64,000 bases of DNA from Hyphomicrobiales bacterium (GCA_900470155.1 UBZT01000010.1:310001-374000); one strand, 5' to 3'; counted from the stretch's first letter, positions 17,219 through 26,835 are shown. Notes: generated by a model from the letters alone, not told the origin. Translations and numbers: made by a program.

Positions 17219-18103
17219 ATGAGTTTCCTCCCCCAGATGCAGACCCGGACCGAAGGATTTTCGGTCCTGCGCAATTTCCACCGCCGCTATTGGGATGGCA
17301 TGGTCGTCGATCTCTGGGATGTTGATTGCGCGGTCGATGCCGGTGGCTACTACATGGGGCCGCATCCGAGATTGTTTGCGGTGCTCGCGGCGCGGCGACG
17401 GCCCGAGGGCAATTTTGTCATGTCGGAAATCGGCGGGCCGCTCGTGGACGCCTGCTATCGCCGCTCGGTGTCCTTCATCCCGGCAGGGCTGGAACTGCGC
17501 ACGGAAATGTCGGGCATGCAGTTTCTCCAGCATCTCGATCTGCATTTCGATGTGGACGGGCTGACCCGCCGTTTCGGCGAGGATCTGCCGCTCGACCGGC
17601 TCGAGGAACCGAAATTCATGGTGCAGGATCAGCGGCTGCTGTCGCTTGCCGATCTGATTGCGGCCGAATGCGCATCGCCCGATCCGCTGCACCATCTCTA
17701 CGGCGACGGGCTGACGCTTGCGCTTCTGATCGACGTGCTGAAAATCGCGCCGCCGACCCTGCGCAGCCGATCACGGCTGGCGCCCTGGCAATTGCGCAAA
17801 GTCACGGCGTTCATGGAGCACAATTGCCTGCGAGCGATCCGCCTGGAAGAGCTTGCTGCGATCACCGGCCTGTCGCAATCGCATTTCAGCCATGCCTTCA
17901 AGGCAAGCACCGGCGTGCCGCCGCATCAATGGCAATTGCGGGCGCGGATGGATCGGGTCAAGGCCTTGCTGATAAAGCGCGACATGTCTTTGACCATGGT
18001 TGCAGCCGAGACCGGCTTTTCCGATCCAGCGCATTTCGCCCGCACCTTCCGCCGCCATACAGGCCTGTCGCCGTCTGCATGGCGCAAGGCCTATGCGGCT
18101 TGA
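17219..18103 (+). CDS. AraC-family regulator of the siderophore locus
   Basis: About 294 residues from ATG 17219; a TTG at 17171 could extend it by 16. The C-terminal hundred residues hold the double helix-turn-helix of AraC proteins (RLEELAAITGLSQSHFS and LTMVAAETGFSDPAHFARTF). The N-terminal part has no family I can name. AraC regulators set between siderophore transport and receptor genes (PchR/YbtA type) usually sense the ferric siderophore and activate the receptor and transporter. That role is inferred from position between fhuC and the TonB-dependent receptor gene. Confidence 0.88.
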   Translation: MSFLPQMQTRTEGFSVLRNFHRRYWDGMVVDLWDVDCAVDAGGYYMGPHPRLFAVLAARRRPEGNFVMSEIGGPLVDACYRRSVSFIPAGLELRTEMSGMQFLQHLDLHFDVDGLTRRFGEDLPLDRLEEPKFMVQDQRLLSLADLIAAECASPDPLHHLYGDGLTLALLIDVLKIAPPTLRSRSRLAPWQLRKVTAFMEHNCLRAIRLEELAAITGLSQSHFSHAFKASTGVPPHQWQLRARMDRVKALLIKRDMSLTMVAAETGFSDPAHFARTFRRHTGLSPSAWRKAYAA

Positions 18104-18202
18104 GCGCCTTCTGTTTGCACGCCGCTCTTGGGTGCACTGCCACAAAGTTTGTCCAGAATTGATCCAGTCGCAGCAGAATCGGACAAGCAGCACAACAATA
18201 CC

Positions 18203-18217
18203 TGATATAGAAACTCA
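18203..18217. promoter_or_regulatory. TGA-N9-TCA box upstream of the TonB receptor (candidate RirA site)
   Basis: TGA at 18203-18205 and TCA at 18215-18217 flank TATAGAAAC, again the TGA-N9-TCA form. It lies in the 138-base gap before the receptor gene, 25 bases from the preferred start codon, where a repressor would block transcription or initiation. Confidence 0.5.
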
Positions 18218-18241
18218 TCTTATTTGACGGAATTGAGGCGG

Positions 18242-20455
18242 ATGCCAGATCCAGCCAGATGGGGTGTAAGTAAGATGGTTTCAGTGAGGAATTACCGGTC
18301 GTTGACGCGCGCGTGCTATGCGGGCGTTGCCCTGGCTGTGGTCGGTGCGCCAGTCCTGGCCCCGGTCCTGGCACAGGCCCAGGACACCAGCACACAGCTT
18401 TCCACCATCGTCGTCGAAGGCAAGAAGCAGACCGCCACGGGTCCGGTCGACGGATATGCCGCACGCCAGACCGGCACCGGCTCCAAGGCCGCGACGCCGA
18501 TCAGCGAGATCCCGCAATCCGTATCGGTCGTCGGCCGCGAGGAGATCGAGGACCGCGGTGTCACCAACAAGGTCGACGAGGTTCTCCGCTATACCTCCGG
18601 CGTGACGGCGCAGCCATTCGGTGCTGATGGCGATACCGACTGGATCTATATCCGCGGTTTCGACGCGACACAGACGGGTATCTTCCTCGATGGTCTCAAC
18701 CTGTGGAGCTACGGCTTCGGCGGCTTCCAGGTGGATCCGTTCTTCCTGGAGCGCGTCGAAGTGCTCAAAGGGCCGGCCTCAGTGCTCTACGGTGGCGCCA
18801 ATCCGGGTGGCATCGTCAACATGATCAGCAAGCGTCCCCTCGACGAGGACCTGACCTATACCGAAACCGGCATCAACAACCACGGCACGGCCTTCTTTAA
18901 TTTCGACGTCAACCGTGTGTTCGAGGAGCAGGGCGTTTCTACCCGCCTCACCGGCAAGATCGACGGCGGCAACACCGAGACTGGAGATGAATTCCGCGGC
19001 GTGATCAATCCGCAGATCACCTGGAGCCCGGACGAGGCAACCAAGCTCAACGTCTACGGCTATTATTCCTATCTCGACCAGCAATATGGCACCAACGGCT
19101 TCCTGCCGTATATCGGCACCGTGGTCGATGCATCCTTCGGCAAGATCGACCCCACGGTTGACTACGGCGAGCCGGGCACGGACTACAGCACGATCCGCCA
19201 GCAGATGATCGGCTACGAGTTCGAGCACGAATTCGACAATGGCTGGACGGTATCGCAGAATGCCCGCTACGGTCATGTCGAGCGGGATGAGAACTCACCC
19301 TATACCTACGGCTACTATGACCCGGCCAATGCCTATTCCAGCTTCCAGGCGCCGGTGACTGCCGATGCCCAGCTGCAGCGCTATGGTTTCGATCACGAAA
19401 CGGCCGTCGATAGCTTCGCTGTCGACAATCGCCTGAGCGGCGAATTCGAGACGGGCGCGCTCGATCATCAGCTGATGGTCGGTCTCGACTACAAGCATTA
19501 TCAGCTCGAGAGTGTTCAGGCCTTCGCATTTGCAACGCCGGTCACCGCTGTCAATCCGGTCCACGGCGTCACGCAGCCGACCAACAGCGTCTATCTCGAT
19601 CAGACGCTGACCCTTCAGCAGCTTGGCCTCTATGCCCAGGACCAGATCCGCTTCGGCGATGGCTGGATTGCGACGCTGAATGGGCGCTATGACATCATCG
19701 ATACCGAACTCGATGACCACCTCTACACCGCGGATTACAAGTCCAACGATGCAGCGTTTTCCGGTCGCGCCGGTCTCGCCTATCAGTTTGCCAATGGCCT
19801 CACCCCCTATGCCAGCGCCGGCACCTTCTTCAATCCGGTGATCGGTACGACGCTGGGCGATGCGCTGGAGCCGGAGGAGGGCTATCAGGTCGAGGGCGGC
19901 TTCAAATACGTGCCGACGGCGTTTCCGGGCATGATCACGGCCTCCGTCTTCCATATCACCAAGCAGAACTGGACGGACACAAACCTCGGCATCTCGACCC
20001 AGGTCGGCGAAGTCACCTCCGATGGTCTCGAGATCGAGGGCAAGGTCGATCTCAAAGACGACTGGAAGTTTCTGGCCTCCTTCACCTATCAGTCGCTCGA
20101 AGTCACCGCAGACCAGAACGGCTCGCTGCTCGGCAGCACGCCCTACCTGACGCCCGAAGTGCTGGCATCCGCCTGGGTGGACTACACAGTGCCGACTGGC
20201 GTCTTCGAAGGGGTGAGCATCGGTGGTGGTCTGCGTTACCAGGGCGAGTCCTGGGCTGACATGCCGAACACGTCGAAGGTGCCGGATGTCGTGCTGGCCG
20301 ACCTCGCCCTGCGTTACCAGAAAGACAGCTGGGGCGCATCGCTGAACGTCAACAACCTGTTCGACAAGGAATATGTCGCCGGCTGCAAGGGCACGCTGAC
20401 CTGCGGGTATGGCGAAGGGCGCACGATCACCTTCAAGCTGACGAAGACCTGGTAA
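18242..20455 (+). CDS. TonB-dependent siderophore receptor
   Basis: About 737 residues from ATG 18242, chosen for its GAGGCGG ribosome site; TTG 18224 and ATG 18275 are alternatives. A signal peptide ends near APVLAQAQ, followed by a TonB-box-like stretch (STIVVEG). The plug domain (TPISEIPQSVSVVGREEIE to NPGGIVNMISKRP) is of the FhuA/FpvA siderophore class. The remainder is a 22-strand outer-membrane barrel ending in an aromatic residue (TFKLTKTW), the usual barrel-assembly signal. It should import a ferric siderophore, probably a hydroxamate, for FhuD-FhuB-FhuC. No biosynthesis genes are near, so the ligand may come from other microbes. Confidence 0.92.
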   Translation: MPDPARWGVSKMVSVRNYRSLTRACYAGVALAVVGAPVLAPVLAQAQDTSTQLSTIVVEGKKQTATGPVDGYAARQTGTGSKAATPISEIPQSVSVVGREEIEDRGVTNKVDEVLRYTSGVTAQPFGADGDTDWIYIRGFDATQTGIFLDGLNLWSYGFGGFQVDPFFLERVEVLKGPASVLYGGANPGGIVNMISKRPLDEDLTYTETGINNHGTAFFNFDVNRVFEEQGVSTRLTGKIDGGNTETGDEFRGVINPQITWSPDEATKLNVYGYYSYLDQQYGTNGFLPYIGTVVDASFGKIDPTVDYGEPGTDYSTIRQQMIGYEFEHEFDNGWTVSQNARYGHVERDENSPYTYGYYDPANAYSSFQAPVTADAQLQRYGFDHETAVDSFAVDNRLSGEFETGALDHQLMVGLDYKHYQLESVQAFAFATPVTAVNPVHGVTQPTNSVYLDQTLTLQQLGLYAQDQIRFGDGWIATLNGRYDIIDTELDDHLYTADYKSNDAAFSGRAGLAYQFANGLTPYASAGTFFNPVIGTTLGDALEPEEGYQVEGGFKYVPTAFPGMITASVFHITKQNWTDTNLGISTQVGEVTSDGLEIEGKVDLKDDWKFLASFTYQSLEVTADQNGSLLGSTPYLTPEVLASAWVDYTVPTGVFEGVSIGGGLRYQGESWADMPNTSKVPDVVLADLALRYQKDSWGASLNVNNLFDKEYVAGCKGTLTCGYGEGRTITFKLTKTW

Positions 20456-20483
20456 CCCGGCGCCACACATCAACCTGACAACG

Positions 20484-20519
20484 AAAGAGGCCGCCGGCGG
20501 AAACGCTGGCGGCCTCTTT
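20484..20519. terminator. Intrinsic terminator after the TonB receptor gene
   Basis: A perfect 12-bp stem (AAAGAGGCCGCC with GGCGGCCTCTTT) around a 12-base loop begins 29 bases after the receptor stop. The T-run is short (TTT). Because the arm sequence is symmetrical it could also act on the opposite strand. Confidence 0.75.
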
Positions 20520-20763
20520 GTCGGCAATGGTCACGAGGTGCAGATGCGGTGACATCCGTCACCGGGGATTTCACCAGTGACAGAGAAATTCGTATCTGCC
20601 GCATTTTGAACAAAACAGCGCCCAGATTTGCGATGAAATATAACCAATCAACTTGGTTGGCGCCTGGCGCCAAAAAGGTCCGGTCTGGCGCATTGACCCC
20701 TTACCCCCAGCCCCCCAATGCTTCCGGGCCGGACCACACCAGGTTTTCCGATCCCAAAGTCTC

Positions 20764-21570
20764 TCAGATCTTGTGCTTTTCGATCATCACGGTTGCGCCG
20801 ATGATGCGCGACGGCTGGCCGTCCTGGCTTGCGGCCTGCAGCAGCACGGCACAGCCATTGCTCTTGTCGGAGCCGATGACCTTTGCCGGCAGCACGATGT
20901 CAAGCGGCTTGCCGTCCCACATGCCGACGGTCTGCACATCCGTCACGCTGTGCCAGTAGTTCAGCTTCTGGCCGGTATTTTCACCTTTCAGCACTTCCAC
21001 TGTCTGGTTTTCACGGAAGTAGACGACCACGACGTCGGCCTTGCCAATACCGGCGACGGTGCCGGCACCGATCGAAATCGTCAGCTCGTCGCCGGTGCGG
21101 CGCGCGTCAATCGGCACGATCAGGCCCTGTCCCTTGCCGTTCATGCTGTCGATCCGGCGATTGATTTCGGCCGCATCGGTGCCCTTCAGATGGTCGCGGC
21201 CATTGAGCACCGCCTGAGGCGTATAGACGCCGCTGCGGCCAAAGGATTTGGCATAGCCATATTGCCGCTCGGTATTTTCGGACGAGGCCAGCGTGTCGGC
21301 CCAGCCGAGATAATTCCAGTAGTCGACGTGATACGCGAGCGCGACGACGTCCCCCTGGCGCACCAGCTGCTCGAAAGCCCGGTCTGCGGGAGGACAAGAG
21401 CGGCAGCCCTGCGAGGTGAACAGCTCGACAACACCCTTCGGTTTGATGACTTCTTCAGCCTCGGCGTATGGAATTGCCAGGCAAAACAAGACCGCACAAT
21501 ACGTTGCCATGCTGGCAAACGTGCGGTTCCTGTTCATCGATGCAGTATCCATTCGCATGTTTCGTGACAT
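20764..21570 (-). CDS. DUF1223 protein (secreted, thioredoxin-like)
   Basis: A 268-residue protein; ATG at 21537 (MNRNRTFASM) is an alternative start. Residues about 14-38 form a signal peptide ending AEAEE. The mature protein begins with VVELFTSQGCRSCPPADRAF, which holds a C56-x-x-C59 pair in a thioredoxin-like setting typical of DUF1223, and continues with VDYWNYLGWADTLAS and YTPQAVLNGR. The family is common in alphaproteobacteria and is presumed periplasmic, but its role is unknown to me. Its gene sits downstream of acnA on the same strand, separated by the acnA terminator. Confidence 0.88.
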   Translation of the reverse strand: MSRNMRMDTASMNRNRTFASMATYCAVLFCLAIPYAEAEEVIKPKGVVELFTSQGCRSCPPADRAFEQLVRQGDVVALAYHVDYWNYLGWADTLASSENTERQYGYAKSFGRSGVYTPQAVLNGRDHLKGTDAAEINRRIDSMNGKGQGLIVPIDARRTGDELTISIGAGTVAGIGKADVVVVYFRENQTVEVLKGENTGQKLNYWHSVTDVQTVGMWDGKPLDIVLPAKVIGSDKSNGCAVLLQAASQDGQPSRIIGATVMIEKHKI

Positions 21571-21673
21571 AGCCTTGCTTTATGGTGGTGCAGAGATAGC
21601 CCTTCCATCGTCGACAGCAAAGTCACGATGGGGTGAAATTTGCGTCATCGTTTTTCTGCTGCGCACCGGTCCC

Positions 21674-21705
21674 AAAAAAAGCCGCTGGCAGGGCGCCAGC
21701 GGCTT
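21674..21705 (-). terminator. Intrinsic terminator of acnA
   Basis: On the minus strand an 11-bp perfect stem (AAGCCGCTGGC with GCCAGCGGCTT) and a 5-base loop run into seven T residues. It lies 28 bases past the acnA stop and separates it from the DUF1223 gene. Confidence 0.9.
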
Positions 21706-21732
21706 CGTTTCGTTCACGAAGAAAACGGGGTA

Positions 21733-24426
21733 TCAGGCAGCCAGATCGCGAAGAACCGTCTGCAGGATGCCGCCATTGTTCATGTAGGTCACTTCGTCCA
21801 GCGTATCGATGCGGCAGAGGATCGGAAGCTCCTTCACCGTGCCGTCGCCATAGGTGATCTTGGCGATCTTCTTCTCGCGTGGCTTGATGTCACCTTCCAG
21901 GCCGTCGATCTCGACGATCTCGTCACCCTTGAGGTTGAGGCTGGCCCAGGTCGTGCCTTCCTCGAAGACGAAGGGCACGATGCCCATGCCGACCAGGTTC
22001 GAGCGGTGGATACGCTCGAAGGACTGGGCGATCACGGCGCGAACGCCGAGCAGGTTGGTGCCCTTGGCAGCCCAGTCACGCGACGAACCGTTGCCGTATT
22101 CGACACCGGCGAAGATGACCAGCGGCGTGCCTTCAGCCTTGTACTGCATGGCCGCGTCGTAGATCGACATCTCTTCCTTGGACGGATAGTGGATGGTGTA
22201 GCCACCTTCCTTACCGTTCGGGCCGAGCATGTGGTTGCGGATGCGGATATTGGCGAACGTGCCGCGCATCATCACTTCATGATTGCCACGGCGCGTGCCG
22301 TACTGGTTGAAGTCGGCCACGGCCACACCGTTTTCGGTGAGGTAGGCACCGGCAGGCGAAGCCGCCTTGATCGAGCCGGCCGGAGAAATATGGTCGGTGG
22401 TGATCTTGTCGCCGAAGAGACCGAGAACGCGGGCGCCCTTGATGTTCTTCAGGCCGGTGCCGGTCTTGCCCATGCCAACGAAGTAAGGCGGATTCTGCAC
22501 ATAGGTCGACTTGTCGTCCCAGGCATAGGTCTGGCCGGCAGGAACCTGAACGGCCTGCCAGTTGGCATCGCCCTTGAACACGTCGGCATACTTCGATTCG
22601 TAAAGTTCGCGGGTGACGTATTTCAGGATGAATTCCTGGATCTCGTGCGAGGTCGGCCAGATGTCCTTGAGATAGACCGGGTTGCCGTTCTGGTCTTCAC
22701 CGAGCGGTTCCGTGGTCAGGTCCTTCTGGACGGTACCGGCAAGCGCATAAGCCACGACCAGCGGCGGCGAAGCCAGGTAGTTGGCCTGGACGTCCGGCGA
22801 GATGCGGCCTTCGAAGTTGCGGTTGCCCGAGAGCACGCCGGCCGTGATCAGGCCCTTGTCGTTGATCGTCTTGGAGATCGGCGCCGGCAGCGGGCCGGAA
22901 TTGCCGATGCAGGTGGTGCAGCCGAAGCCGACCAAGTTGAAGCCGAGTGCATCGAGCGAAACCTGCAGACCGGACTTCGCCAGGTATTCGCCGACGACCT
23001 GGGATCCCGGTGCCAGCGAGGTCTTGACCCATGGCTTGGTCTTCAGGCCCTTGGCAACGGCGTTGCGGGCAAGCAGGCCGGCTGCAATCAGCACGCTCGG
23101 GTTCGAGGTGTTGGTGCAGGAGGTGATGGCGGCAATCGCCACGTCGCCATGGCCGATATCGTAGTCGGTGCCTTCGACCGCGTAGCGATTGGTCAGCTGG
23201 CCCGGCTTCTTGTAGTCGGTTTCCAGGGCCGTCGCGAAGTTCGGCGCGATGGTTTCGAGCGGCAGGCGGCCTTCCGGACGCTTCGGGCCGGCCATCGACG
23301 GCACGACATCGCCGAGGTCGAGTTCGAGTGTGTCGGTGAAGACCAGCTCAGAACCGTCGCCATCACGCCACATGCCCTGAACCTTGGAATAGGCTTCCAC
23401 CAACGCGATACGGTCCTTGGTGCGGCCGGACATCGTCAGGTAGTTGATGGTTTCGCCGTCGACCGGGAAGAAGCCGCAGGTCGCGCCATATTCCGGGCCC
23501 ATGTTGCCGATGGTCGCGCGGTCGGCGAGCGACATCGAATCAAGGCCGGGGCCGAAGAATTCGACGAACTTGGAGACAACGCCCTTCTTGCGCAGCATCT
23601 GCACGACGGTCAGCACGAGGTCGGTCGCGGTGACGCCTTCCTTCACCTTGCCGGTCAGCTTGAAGCCGATGACCTCAGGCAACAGCATGGAGACAGGCTG
23701 GCCGAGCATGGCGGCTTCGGCTTCGATACCGCCGACGCCCCAACCGAGAACGCCCAGGCCGTTGATCATCGTGGTGTGGCTGTCCGTACCGACGCAGGTG
23801 TCGGGATAGGCGGTCGTTTCGCCGTCCTCATCCTTGGTCCAGACGGTCTGGCCGAGGTATTCCAGATTGACCTGGTGACAGATGCCGGTGCCCGGAGGAA
23901 CGACGCGGAAGTTCTTGAACGCCTGCTGGCCCCATTTCAGGAAGCGATAGCGCTCGCCGTTGCGCTCGTACTCCAGCTCAACATTGCGGGCAAAAGCGGT
24001 CGGGGTGCCGAATTCGTCGACGATGACCGAGTGATCGATCACGAGGTCGACGGGCACAAGCGGGTTGATCTTTTCCGGATCGCCGCCGAGGTTGACCATG
24101 GCGTCGCGCATGGCAGCCAGGTCGACGACGGCGGGAACGCCGGTGAAGTCCTGCATCAGCACGCGGGCCGGACGGTAGGCGATTTCGTTTTCGGCCGTGC
24201 CCTTGTCGACGAGCCAGGCGGCGACTGCCTCGATGTCCTTCTTGAAGACGGACCGACCGTCTTCATTGCGCAGGAGGTTTTCCAGCAGGACCTTCATGGA
24301 ATAGGGCAGCTTCGACACGCCGGCGAGGCCGTTCGCCTCGGCCTTCGGGATGCTGTAATAGACGTAGTCTTTGCCGTTTACGGTCAAGACCGAACGGCAG
24401 TTGAAACTGTCGAGTGATTTAGCCAC
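21733..24426 (-). CDS. acnA: Aconitate hydratase AcnA
   Basis: An 897-residue aconitase A. The [4Fe-4S] cysteines are visible in AITSCTNTSNPSV and GFGCTTCIGNSGP. The swivel domain with YGNGSSRDWAAKG is near the C terminus. GTG at 24426 is chosen because the protein then begins (V/M)AKSLDSFNCRSVL like other rhizobial AcnA; an upstream in-frame start would add 12 unrelated residues. The enzyme converts citrate to isocitrate in the TCA cycle. It is divergent from ccmA across a 276-base gap. Confidence 0.97.
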   Translation of the reverse strand: MAKSLDSFNCRSVLTVNGKDYVYYSIPKAEANGLAGVSKLPYSMKVLLENLLRNEDGRSVFKKDIEAVAAWLVDKGTAENEIAYRPARVLMQDFTGVPAVVDLAAMRDAMVNLGGDPEKINPLVPVDLVIDHSVIVDEFGTPTAFARNVELEYERNGERYRFLKWGQQAFKNFRVVPPGTGICHQVNLEYLGQTVWTKDEDGETTAYPDTCVGTDSHTTMINGLGVLGWGVGGIEAEAAMLGQPVSMLLPEVIGFKLTGKVKEGVTATDLVLTVVQMLRKKGVVSKFVEFFGPGLDSMSLADRATIGNMGPEYGATCGFFPVDGETINYLTMSGRTKDRIALVEAYSKVQGMWRDGDGSELVFTDTLELDLGDVVPSMAGPKRPEGRLPLETIAPNFATALETDYKKPGQLTNRYAVEGTDYDIGHGDVAIAAITSCTNTSNPSVLIAAGLLARNAVAKGLKTKPWVKTSLAPGSQVVGEYLAKSGLQVSLDALGFNLVGFGCTTCIGNSGPLPAPISKTINDKGLITAGVLSGNRNFEGRISPDVQANYLASPPLVVAYALAGTVQKDLTTEPLGEDQNGNPVYLKDIWPTSHEIQEFILKYVTRELYESKYADVFKGDANWQAVQVPAGQTYAWDDKSTYVQNPPYFVGMGKTGTGLKNIKGARVLGLFGDKITTDHISPAGSIKAASPAGAYLTENGVAVADFNQYGTRRGNHEVMMRGTFANIRIRNHMLGPNGKEGGYTIHYPSKEEMSIYDAAMQYKAEGTPLVIFAGVEYGNGSSRDWAAKGTNLLGVRAVIAQSFERIHRSNLVGMGIVPFVFEEGTTWASLNLKGDEIVEIDGLEGDIKPREKKIAKITYGDGTVKELPILCRIDTLDEVTYMNNGGILQTVLRDLAA

Positions 24427-24652
24427 GGATAGAAACCCCGCTGATACTGATAGCCAACACAATCGTGCGGACGCCTATGCACTTCATGCACATCAGGATG
24501 CGGGTACGGCCATTTCCGCTGTCCGCCCGTGAAATATTGCTGTCGCAACGTTCATGTTCGGCACAAGGATGAAGTTCACGCCGACCGCTGGCGTGCTTGC
24601 AGGTCTTATAGATAGTTTCTAAGAAAGGTTCCAGACCGACCAATGGCGAATT

Positions 24653-24681
24653 TTGACAAATTTTTGCAACGCGATGATTAA
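24653..24681 (+). promoter_or_regulatory. Candidate sigma-70 promoter of the ccm operon
   Basis: A perfect -35 TTGACA (24653-24658) is followed after 17 bases by GATTAA (24676-24681), 22 bases before the ccmA start. The rest of the acnA-ccmA gap holds an 11-base palindrome, TTTCTAAGAAA at 24616-24626, of unknown use. Confidence 0.45.
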
Positions 24682-24702
24682 AATCTTAATGAAGGGTCGG
24701 CC

Positions 24703-25350
24703 ATGCGCCTGACGGTAGAAAACCTGAGTGCGCGACGCGGCGAGGAATTCATTTTCGTAAACATTTCCTTTGACTTGGGTCCCGGCGATGCGCTGGTTCT
24801 GACAGGTCGTAACGGGTCGGGAAAATCGACGCTTCTCCGTGTCGTTGCAGGGCTTCTGCGACCCGAGACAGGCCAGGCGGAATGCCTGATTTCGGCGGAT
24901 GGAGAGGTTCGTCCGGCGGGTGAATTCAGCCATTATCTCGGCCATCGCAATGGCATGAAGCGGGAACTGACGGTTGATGAAAACCTCGGTTTCTGGCGCC
25001 GCTATCTCGGTGATGTCGGTGGCGGCGAGAGCATGTCGGTCCAGGATGCGGCCCAGGCTGTCGGTCTCGAAGACATTACGCACCTGCCCTATGGCTATCT
25101 TTCGGCCGGTCAGCAGCGGCGATTCGCCATGGCGCGACTGCTTGTCGCCTACCGGCCGATCTGGATCCTCGATGAGCCGACGGCCGCACTTGATTCGCGT
25201 GCCGATGCGATGTTCGAGGGCCTGGTCCGCCGGCATCGTGCATCCGGTGGCATCGTGCTCGCCGCGACGCATCAGCCGCTCGGTCTGGAAGGCGCGCAGC
25301 AACTGGAGATGCTCGGTTTCGACCATGCCGGGATGGAGGGCGTGCAATGA
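24703..25350 (+). CDS. ccmA: Heme exporter ATP-binding protein CcmA
   Basis: A 215-residue ABC ATPase with Walker A LTGRNGSGKSTLLR, signature LSAGQQRRFAMARLL and Walker B WILDEPTAAL. With CcmB and CcmC it forms the complex that releases heme-loaded CcmE during cytochrome c maturation. It has an AAGGG ribosome site, and its stop overlaps ccmB by four bases. Confidence 0.95.
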   Translation: MRLTVENLSARRGEEFIFVNISFDLGPGDALVLTGRNGSGKSTLLRVVAGLLRPETGQAECLISADGEVRPAGEFSHYLGHRNGMKRELTVDENLGFWRRYLGDVGGGESMSVQDAAQAVGLEDITHLPYGYLSAGQQRRFAMARLLVAYRPIWILDEPTAALDSRADAMFEGLVRRHRASGGIVLAATHQPLGLEGAQQLEMLGFDHAGMEGVQ

Positions 25351-26006
25351 TCGCGCTTTTCCTGCGTGACCTGAAGCTTTCCGTGCGTGCCGGTGGTGGC
25401 GCGCTGATCGGCGTCTTGTTTTTCATGACGGTCGTTGCCGTCATTCCCTTCGGCGTCGGCCCGGATCTCAACCTTCTGGCCCGCATCGGCCCGGCGATCG
25501 TCTGGATAGGTGCCCTTCTGTCGGCGCTGCTCGGTCTCGACCGACTGTTCCAGGCCGAGCGTGACGACGGTGCGCTGGACGTACTCCTGATGCAGGAAAC
25601 GCCGCTGGTGTTGACCGTCTTCGTCAAATGCCTGGCCCATTGGGTGGCGACCGGCCTGCCGCTGGTCATCGCATCGCCGCTGCTCGGCCTGTTCATGAAC
25701 ATGAGCGAAGTGGCGATCGGCGCGGTGATGCTGACGCTGCTGGTCGGCTCTCCGGCTATCACCTTCATCGGTGCGGCGGGAGCTGCCGTCGCGGTCGCGC
25801 TACCGCGCGGCGGCCTGCTGGTCTCGATCCTGGTCCTGCCGCTGGCGATCCCGGTGCTGATCTTCGGTGTCAGCGCTTCGTATGCCGCCGTCGAGGACCC
25901 GGCCCCATTTATGCCACCCTTCCTGTTTCTGGTCGCGATCATGCTGTTTTTTGCGGTCATCGGTCCGCTGGCGGCAGCGCTGGCGCTGCGCAATGCCGCA
26001 GACTGA
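25347..26006 (+). CDS. ccmB: Heme exporter permease CcmB
   Basis: A 219-residue inner-membrane protein with six hydrophobic segments. It has the family features LFLRDLKLSVRAGGG at the N terminus and GLDRLFQAERDDGALD after the second segment. It pairs with CcmA in the cytochrome c maturation complex. ATG overlaps the ccmA stop (ATGA). Sixty-one bases separate it from ccmC. Confidence 0.95.
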   Translation: MIALFLRDLKLSVRAGGGALIGVLFFMTVVAVIPFGVGPDLNLLARIGPAIVWIGALLSALLGLDRLFQAERDDGALDVLLMQETPLVLTVFVKCLAHWVATGLPLVIASPLLGLFMNMSEVAIGAVMLTLLVGSPAITFIGAAGAAVAVALPRGGLLVSILVLPLAIPVLIFGVSASYAAVEDPAPFMPPFLFLVAIMLFFAVIGPLAAALALRNAAD

Positions 26007-26067
26007 CTATGTCCGGATTGACCAGGATCAATTGCAGCAACAGGGATGACAGGTTAGAAGCAGTCTC

Positions 26068-26835
26068 ATGAGCGATACCAGCCTTGCCATCTCGAAAATC
26101 GGCGACCTCGCCAATCCGACACGTTTCCTCGCGTTGACGGCGCGGTTGCTGCCGTGGCTGTCCAGCATCACGTTGCTGCTGTTTGCCGTCGGTCTCTACA
26201 TGAGTTTCACCACCGAGGGCGATTACCAGCAGGGCGACACGGTGCGCATCATGTATGTGCATGTGCCGGCTGCCTGGCTGTCGATGATGTGTTATTCGGT
26301 GATGGCGCTGTCGGCGATCGGCACGCTGGTCTGGCGCCACCCACTGGCCGATGTCAGCCACAAGGCCGCCGCCCCGCTGGGCGCTGCCTTCACCTTGATC
26401 GCGCTGATCACCGGCTCGCTCTGGGGCAAGCCGATGTGGGGCACCTGGTGGGTCTGGGACGCGCGCCTCACTTCTGTCTTCGTGCTGTTCCTGATGTATC
26501 TCGGCCTGATTGCGCTCAACCGCGCGATGGACGATCCGTCCAAGGCCGCGCGTCTGAGTTCGGTGCTGATCCTGGTCGGTTTCGTCAACATCCCGATCAT
26601 CAAGTTCTCGGTCGAGTGGTGGAACACGCTGCATCAGCCGGCAAGCGTCATCCGGCTGGATGGTCCGACGGTGGATCCGGAATTCCTCTGGCCTTTGCTG
26701 GTCATGGCCGTCGCCTTCACCATGCTGTTCTTCACCCTGCATTTTGCCGCCATGCGCAACGAGATCTGGCGGCGCCGTGTCAGCGCCCAGCGCCGCATGG
26801 CCGCCCGACAGGCCAGCCGGGAGCACGCCGCATGA
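26068..26835 (+). CDS. ccmC: Heme-handling protein CcmC
   Basis: A 255-residue protein with six membrane segments and the heme-binding tryptophan-rich WWD motif (MWGTWWVWDARLTS) in a periplasmic loop. Flanking histidines, for example in MYVHVPAAW, are expected axial ligands. It loads heme onto CcmE. Its stop overlaps the ccmD start by four bases. Confidence 0.96.
   Translation: MSDTSLAISKIGDLANPTRFLALTARLLPWLSSITLLLFAVGLYMSFTTEGDYQQGDTVRIMYVHVPAAWLSMMCYSVMALSAIGTLVWRHPLADVSHKAAAPLGAAFTLIALITGSLWGKPMWGTWWVWDARLTSVFVLFLMYLGLIALNRAMDDPSKAARLSSVLILVGFVNIPIIKFSVEWWNTLHQPASVIRLDGPTVDPEFLWPLLVMAVAFTMLFFTLHFAAMRNEIWRRRVSAQRRMAARQASREHAA

Noticed and set aside
20520..20763. The 244-base gap after the TonB receptor, including a TTGGCGCC-T-GGCGCCAA palindrome at 20657-20673
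   Set aside because: The palindrome is followed by A residues on the plus strand and has no T-run downstream on the minus strand, so it is not a convincing terminator, and small frames here have no support as genes.
21640..24417. A 925-codon open frame on the plus strand opposite acnA
   Set aside because: It is the antisense shadow of a well-conserved aconitase; high GC at third positions removes stops from the opposite strand. The translated sequence matches no family I know.
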